The notes under the pieces: model-generated
Told to the model about the DNA's origin: nothing
Databases searched by the model: none
The model's input: the letters and a program-made list of their open reading frames with translations, nothing else
Made by a program: the position numbers and the translations under genes
Part shown: positions 1-7,222 of the stretch, one piece after another
How the letters are laid out: each line of letters starts with the position of its first letter
Position numbering within the stretch: position 1 is the first letter of the stretch
Source of the DNA: Thermoplasmata archaeon
GTDB lineage: Archaea > Thermoplasmatota > Thermoplasmata > Lutacidiplasmatales > UBA184
DNA: 23,948 bases
Direction: 5' to 3'
NCBI GenBank assembly: GCA_030037695.1
Contig: JASHQF010000051.1
Location: 1-23,948 of the forward strand

Positions 1-728
1 GACCCCGCGCGTGCCGCGACGACGGGAGGGCTGGCGACCGCCTCCGCCGCACGGTTCGAGGGGAAGCGCACCTCGCGCCCGCAGCTCGGGCAGACGTACT
101 CGGCGAGCGAGCGGTGGCGGAGCGGCGCCCGGCACCGCGGGCAGAGGATCGGCCGGGAGGTGACGTACGCTGCGAGCATCTCCTGATGCCGGCGGTCCTC
201 GCCAAGGGGCGAGGCGGGCGCCGCCTCATTGGAGGGTCGTTCGGAGTCTCCTGGGGGCAGCCCTTGGGTCGTCTCGAGGGTGCGCCGGCTGGTGAGCTTC
301 CCGCACTGCGGGCAAACGGCGAACGCGCCGTTCGTCGCGGGGTGGAGCGGCACGTGGCAGGTGCGACAGGTCCCTCGGATCGGGGGGCCGAGCGGTTCGG
401 GCGCGACCGTCGCCGGGGCGGGCGGGGCCGGGGGGAACCCGGCGACCGGGGTCAACGGGTCGAGCTCGGGAACCTCCGCCGTGGCCGCCACGGAGGGGGT
501 TGCGGGCACGTCGTCGGCCGGCCTCCAGCGGACGGTTCCGTGCAGGGGGTCGTAGACGATCGGGGTCGTCGGACGCCGCATCTCGTCAGCGAGGCACCGC
601 TCGATCGTGCGTCGCCGCCAGGCGAGCGCGGCCGCAAGCCCGTCGACCGTCGTCTCCCCGAGCTGGGCGACCGCCGACCGCAGCAGCTCGAGCTCCCCGC
701 TCCGATCGCGACGGAACAACAGCGACAT
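1..728 (-). CDS. Zinc-ribbon protein with N-terminal helical (possibly winged-helix) region, 3' end outside window
   Basis: An uninterrupted reading frame starts at ATG 728 (MSLLFRRDRSGELELL) and runs off the left edge, so at least 242 residues are present. The first 70 or so residues read like a small helical domain followed by a short beta segment (IVYDPLHGTVRW), which could be a winged helix. A Pro/Ala/Val-rich linker follows. Two CxxC...CxxC zinc ribbons come next: CRTC with CPQC at about residues 119-145, and CPRC with CPSC at about residues 196-217. Such ribbons bind zinc in many archaeal nucleic-acid-binding or regulatory proteins, but I do not recognise the family. A weak A/T box at 751-757 lies at the distance expected for a leaderless start. 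I chose this frame because the cysteine pairs are regularly spaced and the other frames are low-complexity. Confidence 0.7.
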   Translation of the reverse strand, partial: MSLLFRRDRSGELELLRSAVAQLGETTVDGLAAALAWRRRTIERCLADEMRRPTTPIVYDPLHGTVRWRPADDVPATPSVAATAEVPELDPLTPVAGFPPAPPAPATVAPEPLGPPIRGTCRTCHVPLHPATNGAFAVCPQCGKLTSRRTLETTQGLPPGDSERPSNEAAPASPLGEDRRHQEMLAAYVTSRPILCPRCRAPLRHRSLAEYVCPSCGREVRFPSNRAAEAVASPPVVAARAG

Positions 729-880
729 CGCTCGCTCGGTCGACGGGGGCAGAAAAGAACCTATCGTTGCACCCGCAGCGGGGGAAGGCACCGGCGACGG
801 CGCTCCGCGGTCTCGTGGACGGTGCCACCGTAGGGCGCCGCCGCCGATGCCCGAGGCCGTTCGGAAAAGCGCCGGGCCGA

Positions 881-888
881 CTATATAG
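881..888 (+). promoter_or_regulatory. TATA box (palindromic CTATATAG)
   Basis: CTATATAG stands out in a very GC-rich setting. Its centre predicts a + strand start near 911, giving a leader of about 105 nt to the receiver ATG at 1016. Being palindromic, it could also fire leftward toward the zinc-ribbon gene. Confidence 0.5.
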
Positions 889-970
889 TTGACCCGGGGG
901 GCGAACGGTGAGCGGCGGCGCGGAGTCCGGCCCCCGCCGGGAGGGCGAGGGTTCATCTAGAGGCCCCTAC

Positions 971-978
971 GTATACAT
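971..978 (+). promoter_or_regulatory. TATA-like box for the receiver gene
   Basis: GTATACAT is centred about 41 nt before ATG 1016. This predicts a start near 1001 and a 15-nt leader that holds an AGGGGG ribosome-binding-site-like run at 1004-1009. Confidence 0.4.
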
Positions 979-1015
979 CCGTACCGGGTCCGGGTCGGAG
1001 GTCAGGGGGTTTCGG

Positions 1016-1471
1016 ATGGAGACGGTGACGGAGTCGCACGCCGTTCCGCGGGAGTCCGCGGGGCTGCAGGAGGAGGTTCCGCCCCGTCCCGTTCCCGCGA
1101 TCCTGGTCGGAAGGGACGGGGACCGGAGGCTCCTGCTCCGCGGCATCCTCGCCCTGGAGCACCATCCGATCGCGTTCGAGGCCCGGGAGCCGGCGGAGCT
1201 CGCCGACCTGCCGCCGGCCGTGGAGCGCGAGCTTCTCGTGCTGGACCTCGACGCGGACGACGGCGCCGGCGGGGAGCGGCTCGCCGACCTCGCGCGCACA
1301 CGGCCGTCGTTGCGCACGGTCGTCCTGCTCCCGCCGGGTTCGGATGCCGGCCCTGCGGAGGCGCTGCGACTCGGCGCTCGGGTGGCGCTCACCCGACCGT
1401 TCACGCTCCGGGCGTTCCGCGAGGCCGTCGGCGACGCGCTCGCGGACGCGCCGGGCGGCGGGCCCCGGTAA
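1016..1471 (+). CDS. CheY-like receiver-domain protein, degenerate
   Basis: A 151-residue protein made almost entirely of a receiver (REC) fold. It has a first strand ILVGRDGD, a hydrophobic strand ending in LVLDLDADD that supplies the probable phosphoacceptor aspartate, and a late strand ALTRPF where receivers normally have a conserved lysine before Pro-Phe. The first acidic pair is altered and the lysine is replaced by Thr-Arg, so classical phosphorelay switching is doubtful. There is no output domain and no adjacent histidine kinase. Start choice: ATG 1016 has an AGGGGG run at 1004-1009 and a box at 971-978. An in-frame GTG at 908 would add 36 Gly/Arg/Ser-rich residues that do not look like part of the fold. 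The 3' end overlaps the convergent mutY gene by 71 nt. Confidence 0.6.
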   Translation: METVTESHAVPRESAGLQEEVPPRPVPAILVGRDGDRRLLLRGILALEHHPIAFEAREPAELADLPPAVERELLVLDLDADDGAGGERLADLARTRPSLRTVVLLPPGSDAGPAEALRLGARVALTRPFTLRAFREAVGDALADAPGGGPR

Positions 1472-2576
1472 CGTCGGGCCCGGTCCCGGCGGCGAACCGT
1501 TCCACGATCTTCTGGGTCGCCCGCGGGATCGGGAGCCGCGCGAGCTCCTCCCTCGTGACCCAGCGTCGCGCGGCGCCCAAGCGGGGAGGGGCCTGGAGAT
1601 CCGTCGCCCGGAAGACGTGGAGCTCGACCGAGAAGTGGCTGTAGGCATGCCGCACGATCCCTAGGGCCCTCCACCGGCGGGCCTTCGCCCCGGTCTCCTC
1701 GGACAGTTCGCGACGCGCCGCGTCCCGGGGGTCCTCGCCGGTCTCGATCCGTCCACCGGGGAACTCCCAGAGGCCCCCGAGGAGGCCTCCCGGCGGGCGT
1801 CGCTGGACGAGCCAGCGGTCGCCGAGGACGACGACCGCCACCGCCGCTCGCACGCGCGGTCGCGGGGGACGCGTCGCCGATCGAGGGATTGCGCCCGGGT
1901 CCGCCAGCTCCCGCCGGGCACGGCAGGCGAACGCCACCGGGCACACTGGACACCGCGGGGCCCGGGGCCGGCAGACGGTCTCCCCGAGCTCCATCACGGC
2001 CTCGTTGAACGACCCCGGACGGCCCGACGGGAGGACGCTGGCCAGCACGCGCTCCAGACGCGGGCGGACCCCGGCCGAAGCGAGCGGACGCTGCTCCCGG
2101 ACCCAGCGCGCGGCGACGCGGAGGCCGTTCGCCTCGAGCGCGACGACCGGCCGGTCGAAGGCGAGCGACGCGATCGCGCGCGCCGTGTACGGGCCGACGC
2201 CGGGGAGCTGCTCGAGCGCCTCGACGGTGCGGGGGAGACGTCCCCCGTGCTCCCCGACGACGATCCGGGCGGCGTGCCGGAGCCGGCGGGCCCGGGCGTA
2301 GTAGCCCGCCCCTTCCCAGGACTTGAGGACCTCGCCCTCGCGGGCCCGGGCGAGCGTTCGCACGGAGGGGAACCGCGCGACGAATCGCTCGAAGTACGGG
2401 GCCGCCTGGGCGACGCGGGTCTGCTGGAGGAGGGTCTCGGCGACCCAGATCCGGTACGGGTCTCGGTCGCGTCGCCACGGCAGCGGTCGGCGATGCCGAT
2501 CGAACCAGCGCAGGAGCTCCGGCCCGAGCCGTGCGGGAAGGCGCTCGGCCCCGGTCGACGAACGCCCCCGCGCCAC
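1401..2576 (-). CDS. mutY: A/G-specific adenine glycosylase MutY fused to an intact Nudix domain
   Basis: MutY removes adenine mispaired with 8-oxoguanine. The 391-residue product shows RPLPWR, the helix AETLLQQTR whose glutamate (E47) matches catalytic Glu37 of E. coli MutY, the helix-hairpin-helix LPGVGPYTA, and a 4Fe-4S loop C-x6-C-x2-C-x5-C (C202, C209, C212, C218). The position of catalytic Asp138 in the E. coli sequence LDGN reads LEAN here, so Asp is replaced by Glu (E148). The C-terminal domain keeps a full Nudix box, G-x5-E-x7-REL-x-EE-x-G, at about 275-297; E. coli MutY has a degenerate one. The last 25 or so residues are Arg/Pro-rich and overlap the receiver gene. Start: GTG 2576 lies about 31 nt from the centre of the box at 2605-2610. 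GTG 2603 is in frame but sits against that box. Confidence 0.9.
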   Translation of the reverse strand: MARGRSSTGAERLPARLGPELLRWFDRHRRPLPWRRDRDPYRIWVAETLLQQTRVAQAAPYFERFVARFPSVRTLARAREGEVLKSWEGAGYYARARRLRHAARIVVGEHGGRLPRTVEALEQLPGVGPYTARAIASLAFDRPVVALEANGLRVAARWVREQRPLASAGVRPRLERVLASVLPSGRPGSFNEAVMELGETVCRPRAPRCPVCPVAFACRARRELADPGAIPRSATRPPRPRVRAAVAVVVLGDRWLVQRRPPGGLLGGLWEFPGGRIETGEDPRDAARRELSEETGAKARRWRALGIVRHAYSHFSVELHVFRATDLQAPPRLGAARRWVTREELARLPIPRATQKIVERFAAGTGPDVTGARRPARPRARRRRPRGTPGA

Positions 2577-2604
2577 CGCTCCCGGGTGCGAGACGAAACG
2601 CACC

Positions 2605-2610
2605 CTTAAA
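2605..2610. promoter_or_regulatory. Shared divergent TATA box between mutY and thioredoxin
   Basis: CTTAAA on the + strand reads TTTAAG on the - strand. It predicts starts near 2634 (+), giving trx a 19-nt leader with GAGGGG, and near 2581 (-), almost at the mutY GTG 2576. Confidence 0.5.
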
Positions 2611-2652
2611 GCGGGGAAGAAGTTCGAACGGCCGGCGCGGGAGGGGAACGCG

Positions 2653-3015
2653 GTGGAACTGCTCGAGGTCGATGATGCGACGTTCGAGGCGGAGGTGATC
2701 CGCTCGCCGCTACCGGTCGTCGTCGACTTCTACGCCCTCTGGTGCGCCCCGTGCCGCCTGATCGAGCCGACGCTGAAGGAGCTCTCCGATCGCCTGGTCG
2801 GTCGCGTGAAGTTCGCCAAGGTGAACGTCGACGAGGCGACGTCGGTCACCCGGACGTTCGGGATCCACGCCATCCCGACGTACCTCTTCCTCGAGTCCGG
2901 GATGGAGAAGGGGCGCGAGGTCGGGCCGATCGACCCGGTGGCGTTCCGGGCGATCCTGAAGCGCCACTTCACGCGCGGTGGGGCCGCTAGTGGCGGAAAA
3001 CCCGCCACCCGGTGA
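2653..3015 (+). CDS. trxA: Thioredoxin
   Basis: A 120-residue single-domain thioredoxin, the small dithiol reductant of the cytoplasm. The active site WCAPC is at residues 30-34, where most thioredoxins have WCGPC. It follows the strand VVVDFYALW, and the conserved cis-proline is in HAIPT (P75). The strand KFAKVNVDE has the usual position and sequence. The last 14 or so residues (TRGGAASGGKPATR) extend past the fold. The start is GTG 2653 with GAGGGG at 2640-2645. The frame is open further upstream, but that part has no thioredoxin character and crosses the mutY promoter. The 3' end overlaps convergent purH by 29 nt. Its partner reductase is not in the window. Confidence 0.92.
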   Translation: MELLEVDDATFEAEVIRSPLPVVVDFYALWCAPCRLIEPTLKELSDRLVGRVKFAKVNVDEATSVTRTFGIHAIPTYLFLESGMEKGREVGPIDPVAFRAILKRHFTRGGAASGGKPATR

Positions 3016-4552
3016 AGTACATCGCGACCCCGTGCCGTTCGGCCGCCGCGATCACCTCCGGATCGCGGACGCTCCCCCCCGGCTGCACGATCGCCCGCAC
3101 CCCCGCGCGGGCCGCCACTTCCACCCCGTCGGCGAACGGGAAGAACGCGTCGGAGGCGAGGATCGCGCCGCGCGCCCTCGGCCCGGCGATCTCGCAGGCG
3201 AGCTCGACCGCCTTGACCCGCGTCGGCTGGCCCGAGCCGATCCCGACCGTCGACCGGCCCTGGGCGAGGACGATCGCGTTCGACTTCGCGTGCCGGACGA
3301 CGCGCCAAGGGAAGTCGAACGGGTCGGTCCCGTCGCGCGGCACCTCCGGGCCGGCCACGCGGCGTAGCTCCTCGGCACGGAGGGCACGACGATCGCTCTC
3401 CTGCACCAGGAGGCGACCGAGCGCGCTCCGGGCTTCCCAGGCGGAGGCCTGGCCCGGTTCGGACGGGATCTTCACGAGCTTCAGCTTGGGGCGGCGCGCG
3501 AGCGCCGCGACGGCCGCCGGCTCGCAGGCGGGAGCCGCGAGCAGATCGACGAAGACGCCGCGCAGCCCGTCGACCGCCCCCGCTCCGACGGGGCGGTTCA
3601 CCGCGATCGCGCAGCCGTACCGCGCGACCGGGTCGGTGGCGATCGCCGCCCGGAGCGCCTCGTCGAGCGTCGGGGCGGAGGCGACCCCGCACGGGGTCGC
3701 GTGTTTCACGATCGCGGCCGCGGGCTGCTCGAATTCCTCGGCCGTGGCGACCGCGGTGTCCAGATCGAGGAGGTTCGTGAACGAGAGCGGCTCGCCCTTG
3801 ACAAGCTCGATCGGTCGGGGACGGAGCCCGGCCCCGGCCGGCTCCCGGAGCGCGTAGACGCGGGCGGCCTGGTGCGGGTTCTCGCCGTACCGAAGCGCGA
3901 GGGGCTCGGCGCTCAGCACGAGCTCGTCGGGGAACGGCGACGGACGGGGGGGCCCGGCGAGCCCCCGCGCGATCGCACGGTCGTACGCGCTCGAGCGTTC
4001 GAACGCCCTCCGAGCGAGCTCCCGCCGGGTGGCGTCGGAGAGGACCCCGCCCGTGCGCTCGAGCTCGTCGAGCACGGCGCCGTAGTCGGCCGGGTCGGTG
4101 ACCGCCGCGACGTACCGGTGGTTCTTCGCGGCCGCGCGCGCGAGGGCGAGCCCCCCGATGTCGATGTACTCCTCGAGGTCCTCGGCCCCGGGGTGCTCCC
4201 GCAGGTGCTGGGAGAACGGGTAGAAGCCGACCACGATCAGATCGAAAGGGAGGAGCGAATGCTCGGCCAGCTCCGCCGTGCCGGCCGGGGTGCGGGGGGC
4301 GAGGATCCCTCCGAAGACGGCCGGATGGAGGGTCTTCAGCCGTCCGCCGAACCAGGCCCCGATGCCGGTGAGCTCCTCGACGGGCCGCACGGGGGGGCGG
4401 ACCGACGCGAGCGCCTTGCGGGTCCCCGACGTCGCCCACAGCTCCACGGAAAGGCGAGCGAGGCCCTCGGCGAACGGGAGGAGACCGGCCTTCTCGTCGA
4501 CCGAGAGCAGCGCGCGCTGGATCTTCCGACCGGTCGGGCCCTCGGACGGCAC
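2987..4552 (-). CDS. purH: Bifunctional AICAR formyltransferase / IMP cyclohydrolase
   Basis: PurH catalyses the last two steps of IMP synthesis: AICAR plus 10-formyl-THF to FAICAR, then ring closure to IMP. About 521 residues from GTG 4552 matches bacterial PurH (510-530). The N-terminal cyclohydrolase domain shows RALLSV, ATSGTRKAL, LKTLHP (about 72-77) and TDPADYG. The transformylase domain shows LRYGENPHQ, SFTNLLDLD, catalytic KHATPCG (K283-H284; usually KHTNPCG), KSNAIV, SDAFFPFAD, QPGGSVRD and a C-terminal FTGWRVFRH. Start: GTG 4552 gives a normal N-terminus. An in-frame GTG at 4636 would add 28 Arg-rich residues; it lies near the start predicted by the TATA-like box at 4657-4663, so it remains possible. 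A full two-domain PurH is unusual among archaea, and a PurP gene lies in the same window. Confidence 0.93.
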   Translation of the reverse strand: MPSEGPTGRKIQRALLSVDEKAGLLPFAEGLARLSVELWATSGTRKALASVRPPVRPVEELTGIGAWFGGRLKTLHPAVFGGILAPRTPAGTAELAEHSLLPFDLIVVGFYPFSQHLREHPGAEDLEEYIDIGGLALARAAAKNHRYVAAVTDPADYGAVLDELERTGGVLSDATRRELARRAFERSSAYDRAIARGLAGPPRPSPFPDELVLSAEPLALRYGENPHQAARVYALREPAGAGLRPRPIELVKGEPLSFTNLLDLDTAVATAEEFEQPAAAIVKHATPCGVASAPTLDEALRAAIATDPVARYGCAIAVNRPVGAGAVDGLRGVFVDLLAAPACEPAAVAALARRPKLKLVKIPSEPGQASAWEARSALGRLLVQESDRRALRAEELRRVAGPEVPRDGTDPFDFPWRVVRHAKSNAIVLAQGRSTVGIGSGQPTRVKAVELACEIAGPRARGAILASDAFFPFADGVEVAARAGVRAIVQPGGSVRDPEVIAAAERHGVAMYFTGWRVFRH

Positions 4553-4656
4553 GCCCCGTACCCGGACCCGGGAGCGGGGTCGGTGGATAACGTTCGCGCG
4601 GCGGCGCGGTCGAGGGAGGCGGCGGCGCGCCTGCACCGCCGGCAGCGAGGATATTC

Positions 4657-4663
4657 CTAAATA
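4657..4663. promoter_or_regulatory. TATA box between purH (-) and the pilin-like gene (+)
   Basis: CTAAATA on the + strand (TATTTAG on the -) is the only strong A/T box in the 182-nt divergent spacer. Predicted starts are near 4686 (+) and 4633 (-). Confidence 0.5.
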
Positions 4664-4734
4664 CCGAGACCCCGACTAGTTCCACCCCGGCGGGGCCGTC
4701 GGGCCGAGGGTCCGGGCCGCGCCACGAACGATCG

Positions 4735-5658
4735 ATGCGAGCGAAGCCGTCCCTCGGGACGTCCCCGGGCCGCTCCCGCCGCCGTCGTCACCTGCCGCGA
4801 CGCCGACGCGGTCAGGTCTCGGCGATCGCGACGATGCTGGGCCTGCTCCTGGTCGTGACGTTCATCGCGAACTATCTCGCGACGACGCTCCCGGCGCAGA
4901 TGGCGACCAACGACGTGGCCCGCGACCTCGTGGTGGAGAACCAGGCGAGCCTGTTCGCCACGCTCCTCAACCGGTCGATCACGGGGGCGGCGGTCGGGAA
5001 CTCCGTCTCCCAGCCGATCTCCCTCGGCTCGGCCGGCGATCCCCCGTTCGCGGGCGCGGACGGAGCGACCCTCACCGCCGGAGCGAGCGCGTCGGCGTTC
5101 TCGATCGCCTTCTCGGTGAAGGGACCGAGCGGTGCGGTGAGCGCCTTCTCCCTCGCCGGCCCGTCCGGGGCCGAGGTCGATGTCCATCTCGCGAACACCT
5201 ACGCGCCACCGGCCGACATCGCCTTTGACGAAGGGGCGATCGTCGACGCGCAGTCCGGGGGCCTCCCCGTGATCGTCGATCCGCCCTCGATCGCCTACGC
5301 GACGAACGGGACGCTGACGATCGACCTCCCTGAGTTCCTCGGCTCCGTGGCGGCCCAGGGAGGGATCGGCACGGTGACGCTCTCGATGTACCTCGCGTCG
5401 ACCGCGAACTATACGTTCCCCGGCGCCGGCAGCACCCTCGACTCCTCGGTCACGCTCCAGGTCGTGTCGCGCTACGCCTACGCGTGGACGGTGTTCTTCG
5501 AGGAGGAGTTCGCGGGCCTCACGCCCACCTGCACGGGGGCGTCGGCCGCGTGCTCCGGCCCGTTCGGCTTCAACGGCCCGGTCGGGACGGTAAAACTCAC
5601 CGTCCCCGCGACGGAGCTCATCGTCCGCGAGGGCTCGTTCTCGGTCGCCTCGGGCTGA
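4735..5658 (+). CDS. Type IV pilin-like surface protein with class III signal sequence
   Basis: A 307-residue predicted exported protein. An Arg-rich N-terminus ends in RRRRG and is followed by QVSAIATML and a hydrophobic helix (LGLLLVVTFIANYL). This matches the archaeal prepilin pattern, with cleavage after Gly and a Q-x-S-x-E-x-x-x-L motif, except that the glutamate at mature position 5 is isoleucine. The other 250 or so residues are rich in Ser, Ala, Gly and Thr and look like a beta-rich ectodomain. Two late cysteines (CTGASAAC) could form a disulfide. Prepilin processing by a PibD/FlaK-type peptidase, with the helix anchoring the protein in a pilus or the membrane, is inferred from the family; no pilus assembly ATPase or peptidase is in the window. 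The start is ATG 4735, about 49 nt after the predicted transcript start. The 3' end overlaps convergent rnp2 by 41 nt. Confidence 0.75.
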   Translation: MRAKPSLGTSPGRSRRRRHLPRRRRGQVSAIATMLGLLLVVTFIANYLATTLPAQMATNDVARDLVVENQASLFATLLNRSITGAAVGNSVSQPISLGSAGDPPFAGADGATLTAGASASAFSIAFSVKGPSGAVSAFSLAGPSGAEVDVHLANTYAPPADIAFDEGAIVDAQSGGLPVIVDPPSIAYATNGTLTIDLPEFLGSVAAQGGIGTVTLSMYLASTANYTFPGAGSTLDSSVTLQVVSRYAYAWTVFFEEEFAGLTPTCTGASAACSGPFGFNGPVGTVKLTVPATELIVREGSFSVASG

Positions 5659-6025
5659 CCGGATCGCGCGGGGCGTCCTCGCCGAGCGCGTCCGTCCCGA
5701 GCCACGCCTTCGCTCCCTGGAGGGTGCCCCACGTTCGGCGGGTGGCGATCGGGGGGAGCTGCGCCGGGCCCGGACTTCCCCGCGCCCAGGCCTCCCGCGC
5801 GCGGGGGAGGTCGGGCAAGGAGACCTCCACGATCGCCCGGGGCCCCGACGCGCGGACGATCCGGAACCGCGGGGGAGGCTCCGAACCCCCGCCGAGCGAC
5901 TGCCGAAGGAGGGCCGTCCAGCCCGAAGGAGAGGAGGGAAAGGGTTCGCCCGTGACCTCGACGCCGAGGTAGCGGGGCCGAGGGGTCCGCTCAGCGGACG
6001 AGGTCGATGACCTCCTCGGACTCAC
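5618..6025 (-). CDS. rnp2: RNase P protein component 2 (Pop5 family)
   Basis: The core resembles archaeal Pop5, which with Rpp30 activates the RNase P RNA for 5' maturation of pre-tRNA. It begins with RYLGVEVTGEPF, has a middle strand-helix FRIVRASGPRAIVEVSLP, and ends with the motif RRTWGTLQGAKAWL, matching the family pattern RTLxxSGTIKxAxxxL. It is 135 residues long; the last 25 or so are a Pro/Arg-rich tail. The only usable start upstream of the conserved region is GTG 6025, which lies inside the end of ftsZ and gives a 35-nt overlap with the stop at 5991-5993. This suggests translational coupling to ftsZ. The assignment rests on short motifs, so it is less certain than for the neighbours. 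Confidence 0.65.
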   Translation of the reverse strand: MSPRRSSTSSAERTPRPRYLGVEVTGEPFPSSPSGWTALLRQSLGGGSEPPPRFRIVRASGPRAIVEVSLPDLPRAREAWARGSPGPAQLPPIATRRTWGTLQGAKAWLGTDALGEDAPRDPVSPRRPRTSPRGR

Positions 6026-7127
6026 CGGCCGCGTACCCTCCCTTCTGACCGAGCAGGCTCTGGGCGCGGACGCCGGTGATGATCAAGAGGACCTTGATCG
6101 TGTTCTCCATCTCGGGAGAGTTCTCGACGCTGCAGCCCCAGATGATCCGGGCGCGCTTGGAGATCTTCCCGCCAACGAGCGCAGCGGCCTTCTCGGCCTC
6201 GCTCACGGTCATCGTCGGACCGCCGATCACGCGCACGAGCGCGCCGGTGGCGTCCTTGAGCTCGACGGAGCCGAGGAGGGGCGACGTGAGCGCCTCGGTC
6301 ACCGCTTCGGTGACCCGGTCGGTGGCGCTCTCGCTCTCCCCGAGGCCGATCAGCGCGACCCCGCCGTCCTTCATGACGGTGAGGATGTCGGCGTAATCCA
6401 GGTTCACGAGGCCCGGACGGGTCACGATCTCCGTGATCCCCTTGATCGCCGTCATCAGGACGGCGTCGGCGAGCTTGAACGCGGAGTCGAGCGGCATCCG
6501 CGGGACGAGCTCGAGCAGCTTGTCGTTCTGGATCACGATCGTCGTGTCGCAGACGCGGCGCAGGCGCTCGAGACCGTCGCGGGCCTGCTCCATCCGCGCG
6601 ACCCCCTCGCCGGCGAACGGCAGCGTGACGACGCCCATCGTGAGGGCGCCGGCCTCCTTCGCGAGGCGGGCGACCAGGTGCGCCGAGCCGGTGCCGGTCC
6701 CGCCGCCCATCCCGGCGGTGATGAAGACGATGTGCGCGCCGTTGAGGAACTGGCGGAGCTCCTCCTCGTTCTCCCGGGCGGCTTCCTCGCCGATCTCGGG
6801 ACGGGCCCCGGCGCCGAGGCCCTTGGTCGCGCGCCGGCCGATCAGGATCTTGCGCGGCGCGTGGATCGTCAGCAGGTGCTTCGCGTCGGTGTTGATGGCG
6901 CACATCTCGGCGCCTTGGATCCCCTCCTCGACGCAGCGGTTGATCGTGTTCGATCCGCCGCCCCCGCACCCGACGATCCGGATGTTGACCTTCAGCGCCT
7001 CCGCGAGCTTCGCGAGCTCCGCGTCGTCGGCGCTCGAGGTGGGGTACGTCGGCGCGTTCGGGCGCGGCTCGGCCAGGCCCTGGTTCTCCTGGTGCTTCGC
7101 GATCGCTTCCTGGATGATTGACTTCAT
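5991..7127 (-). CDS. ftsZ: Cell division GTPase FtsZ
   Basis: FtsZ is a tubulin homologue that polymerises with GTP into the division ring. The 378-residue product has a 45-residue variable N-terminus, the first nucleotide loop VGCGGGGSNTINR (about 52-64), the tubulin signature GGGTGTG at 141-147, and the synergy (T7) loop NLDYADI at 242-248 with the aspartates that complete the GTPase site of the next subunit. The C-terminus ends acidic-hydrophobic (ESEEVIDLVR), a plausible partner-binding tail. I cannot tell archaeal FtsZ1 from FtsZ2 by eye. The start is ATG 7127, with an A/T box at 7191-7200 giving a leader of about 43 nt. The RNase P gene overlaps its 3' end. Confidence 0.96.
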   Translation of the reverse strand: MKSIIQEAIAKHQENQGLAEPRPNAPTYPTSSADDAELAKLAEALKVNIRIVGCGGGGSNTINRCVEEGIQGAEMCAINTDAKHLLTIHAPRKILIGRRATKGLGAGARPEIGEEAARENEEELRQFLNGAHIVFITAGMGGGTGTGSAHLVARLAKEAGALTMGVVTLPFAGEGVARMEQARDGLERLRRVCDTTIVIQNDKLLELVPRMPLDSAFKLADAVLMTAIKGITEIVTRPGLVNLDYADILTVMKDGGVALIGLGESESATDRVTEAVTEALTSPLLGSVELKDATGALVRVIGGPTMTVSEAEKAAALVGGKISKRARIIWGCSVENSPEMENTIKVLLIITGVRAQSLLGQKGGYAAGESEEVIDLVR

Positions 7128-7190
7128 GCCCGTTCCCGTTCCTGTTTGTCAGACGAGCGTCATACGCTCTGCTCCGAGAGTTTGGAAATC

Positions 7191-7200
7191 GATAGATAAA
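7191..7200. promoter_or_regulatory. TATA-like box upstream of ftsZ, possibly bidirectional
   Basis: GATAGATAAA on the + strand reads TTTATCTATC on the -. It predicts an ftsZ start near 7170 and, in the other direction, an RNA start near 7223 at the edge of the candidate structured RNA. Confidence 0.5.
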
Positions 7201-7222
7201 CATTTGCGTACAGTGGTCTGGG

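Noticed and set aside
967..2478. A 503-codon - frame overlapping mutY
   Set aside because: Out of frame with the clear MutY motifs; Arg/Pro/Ser-rich with no domain.
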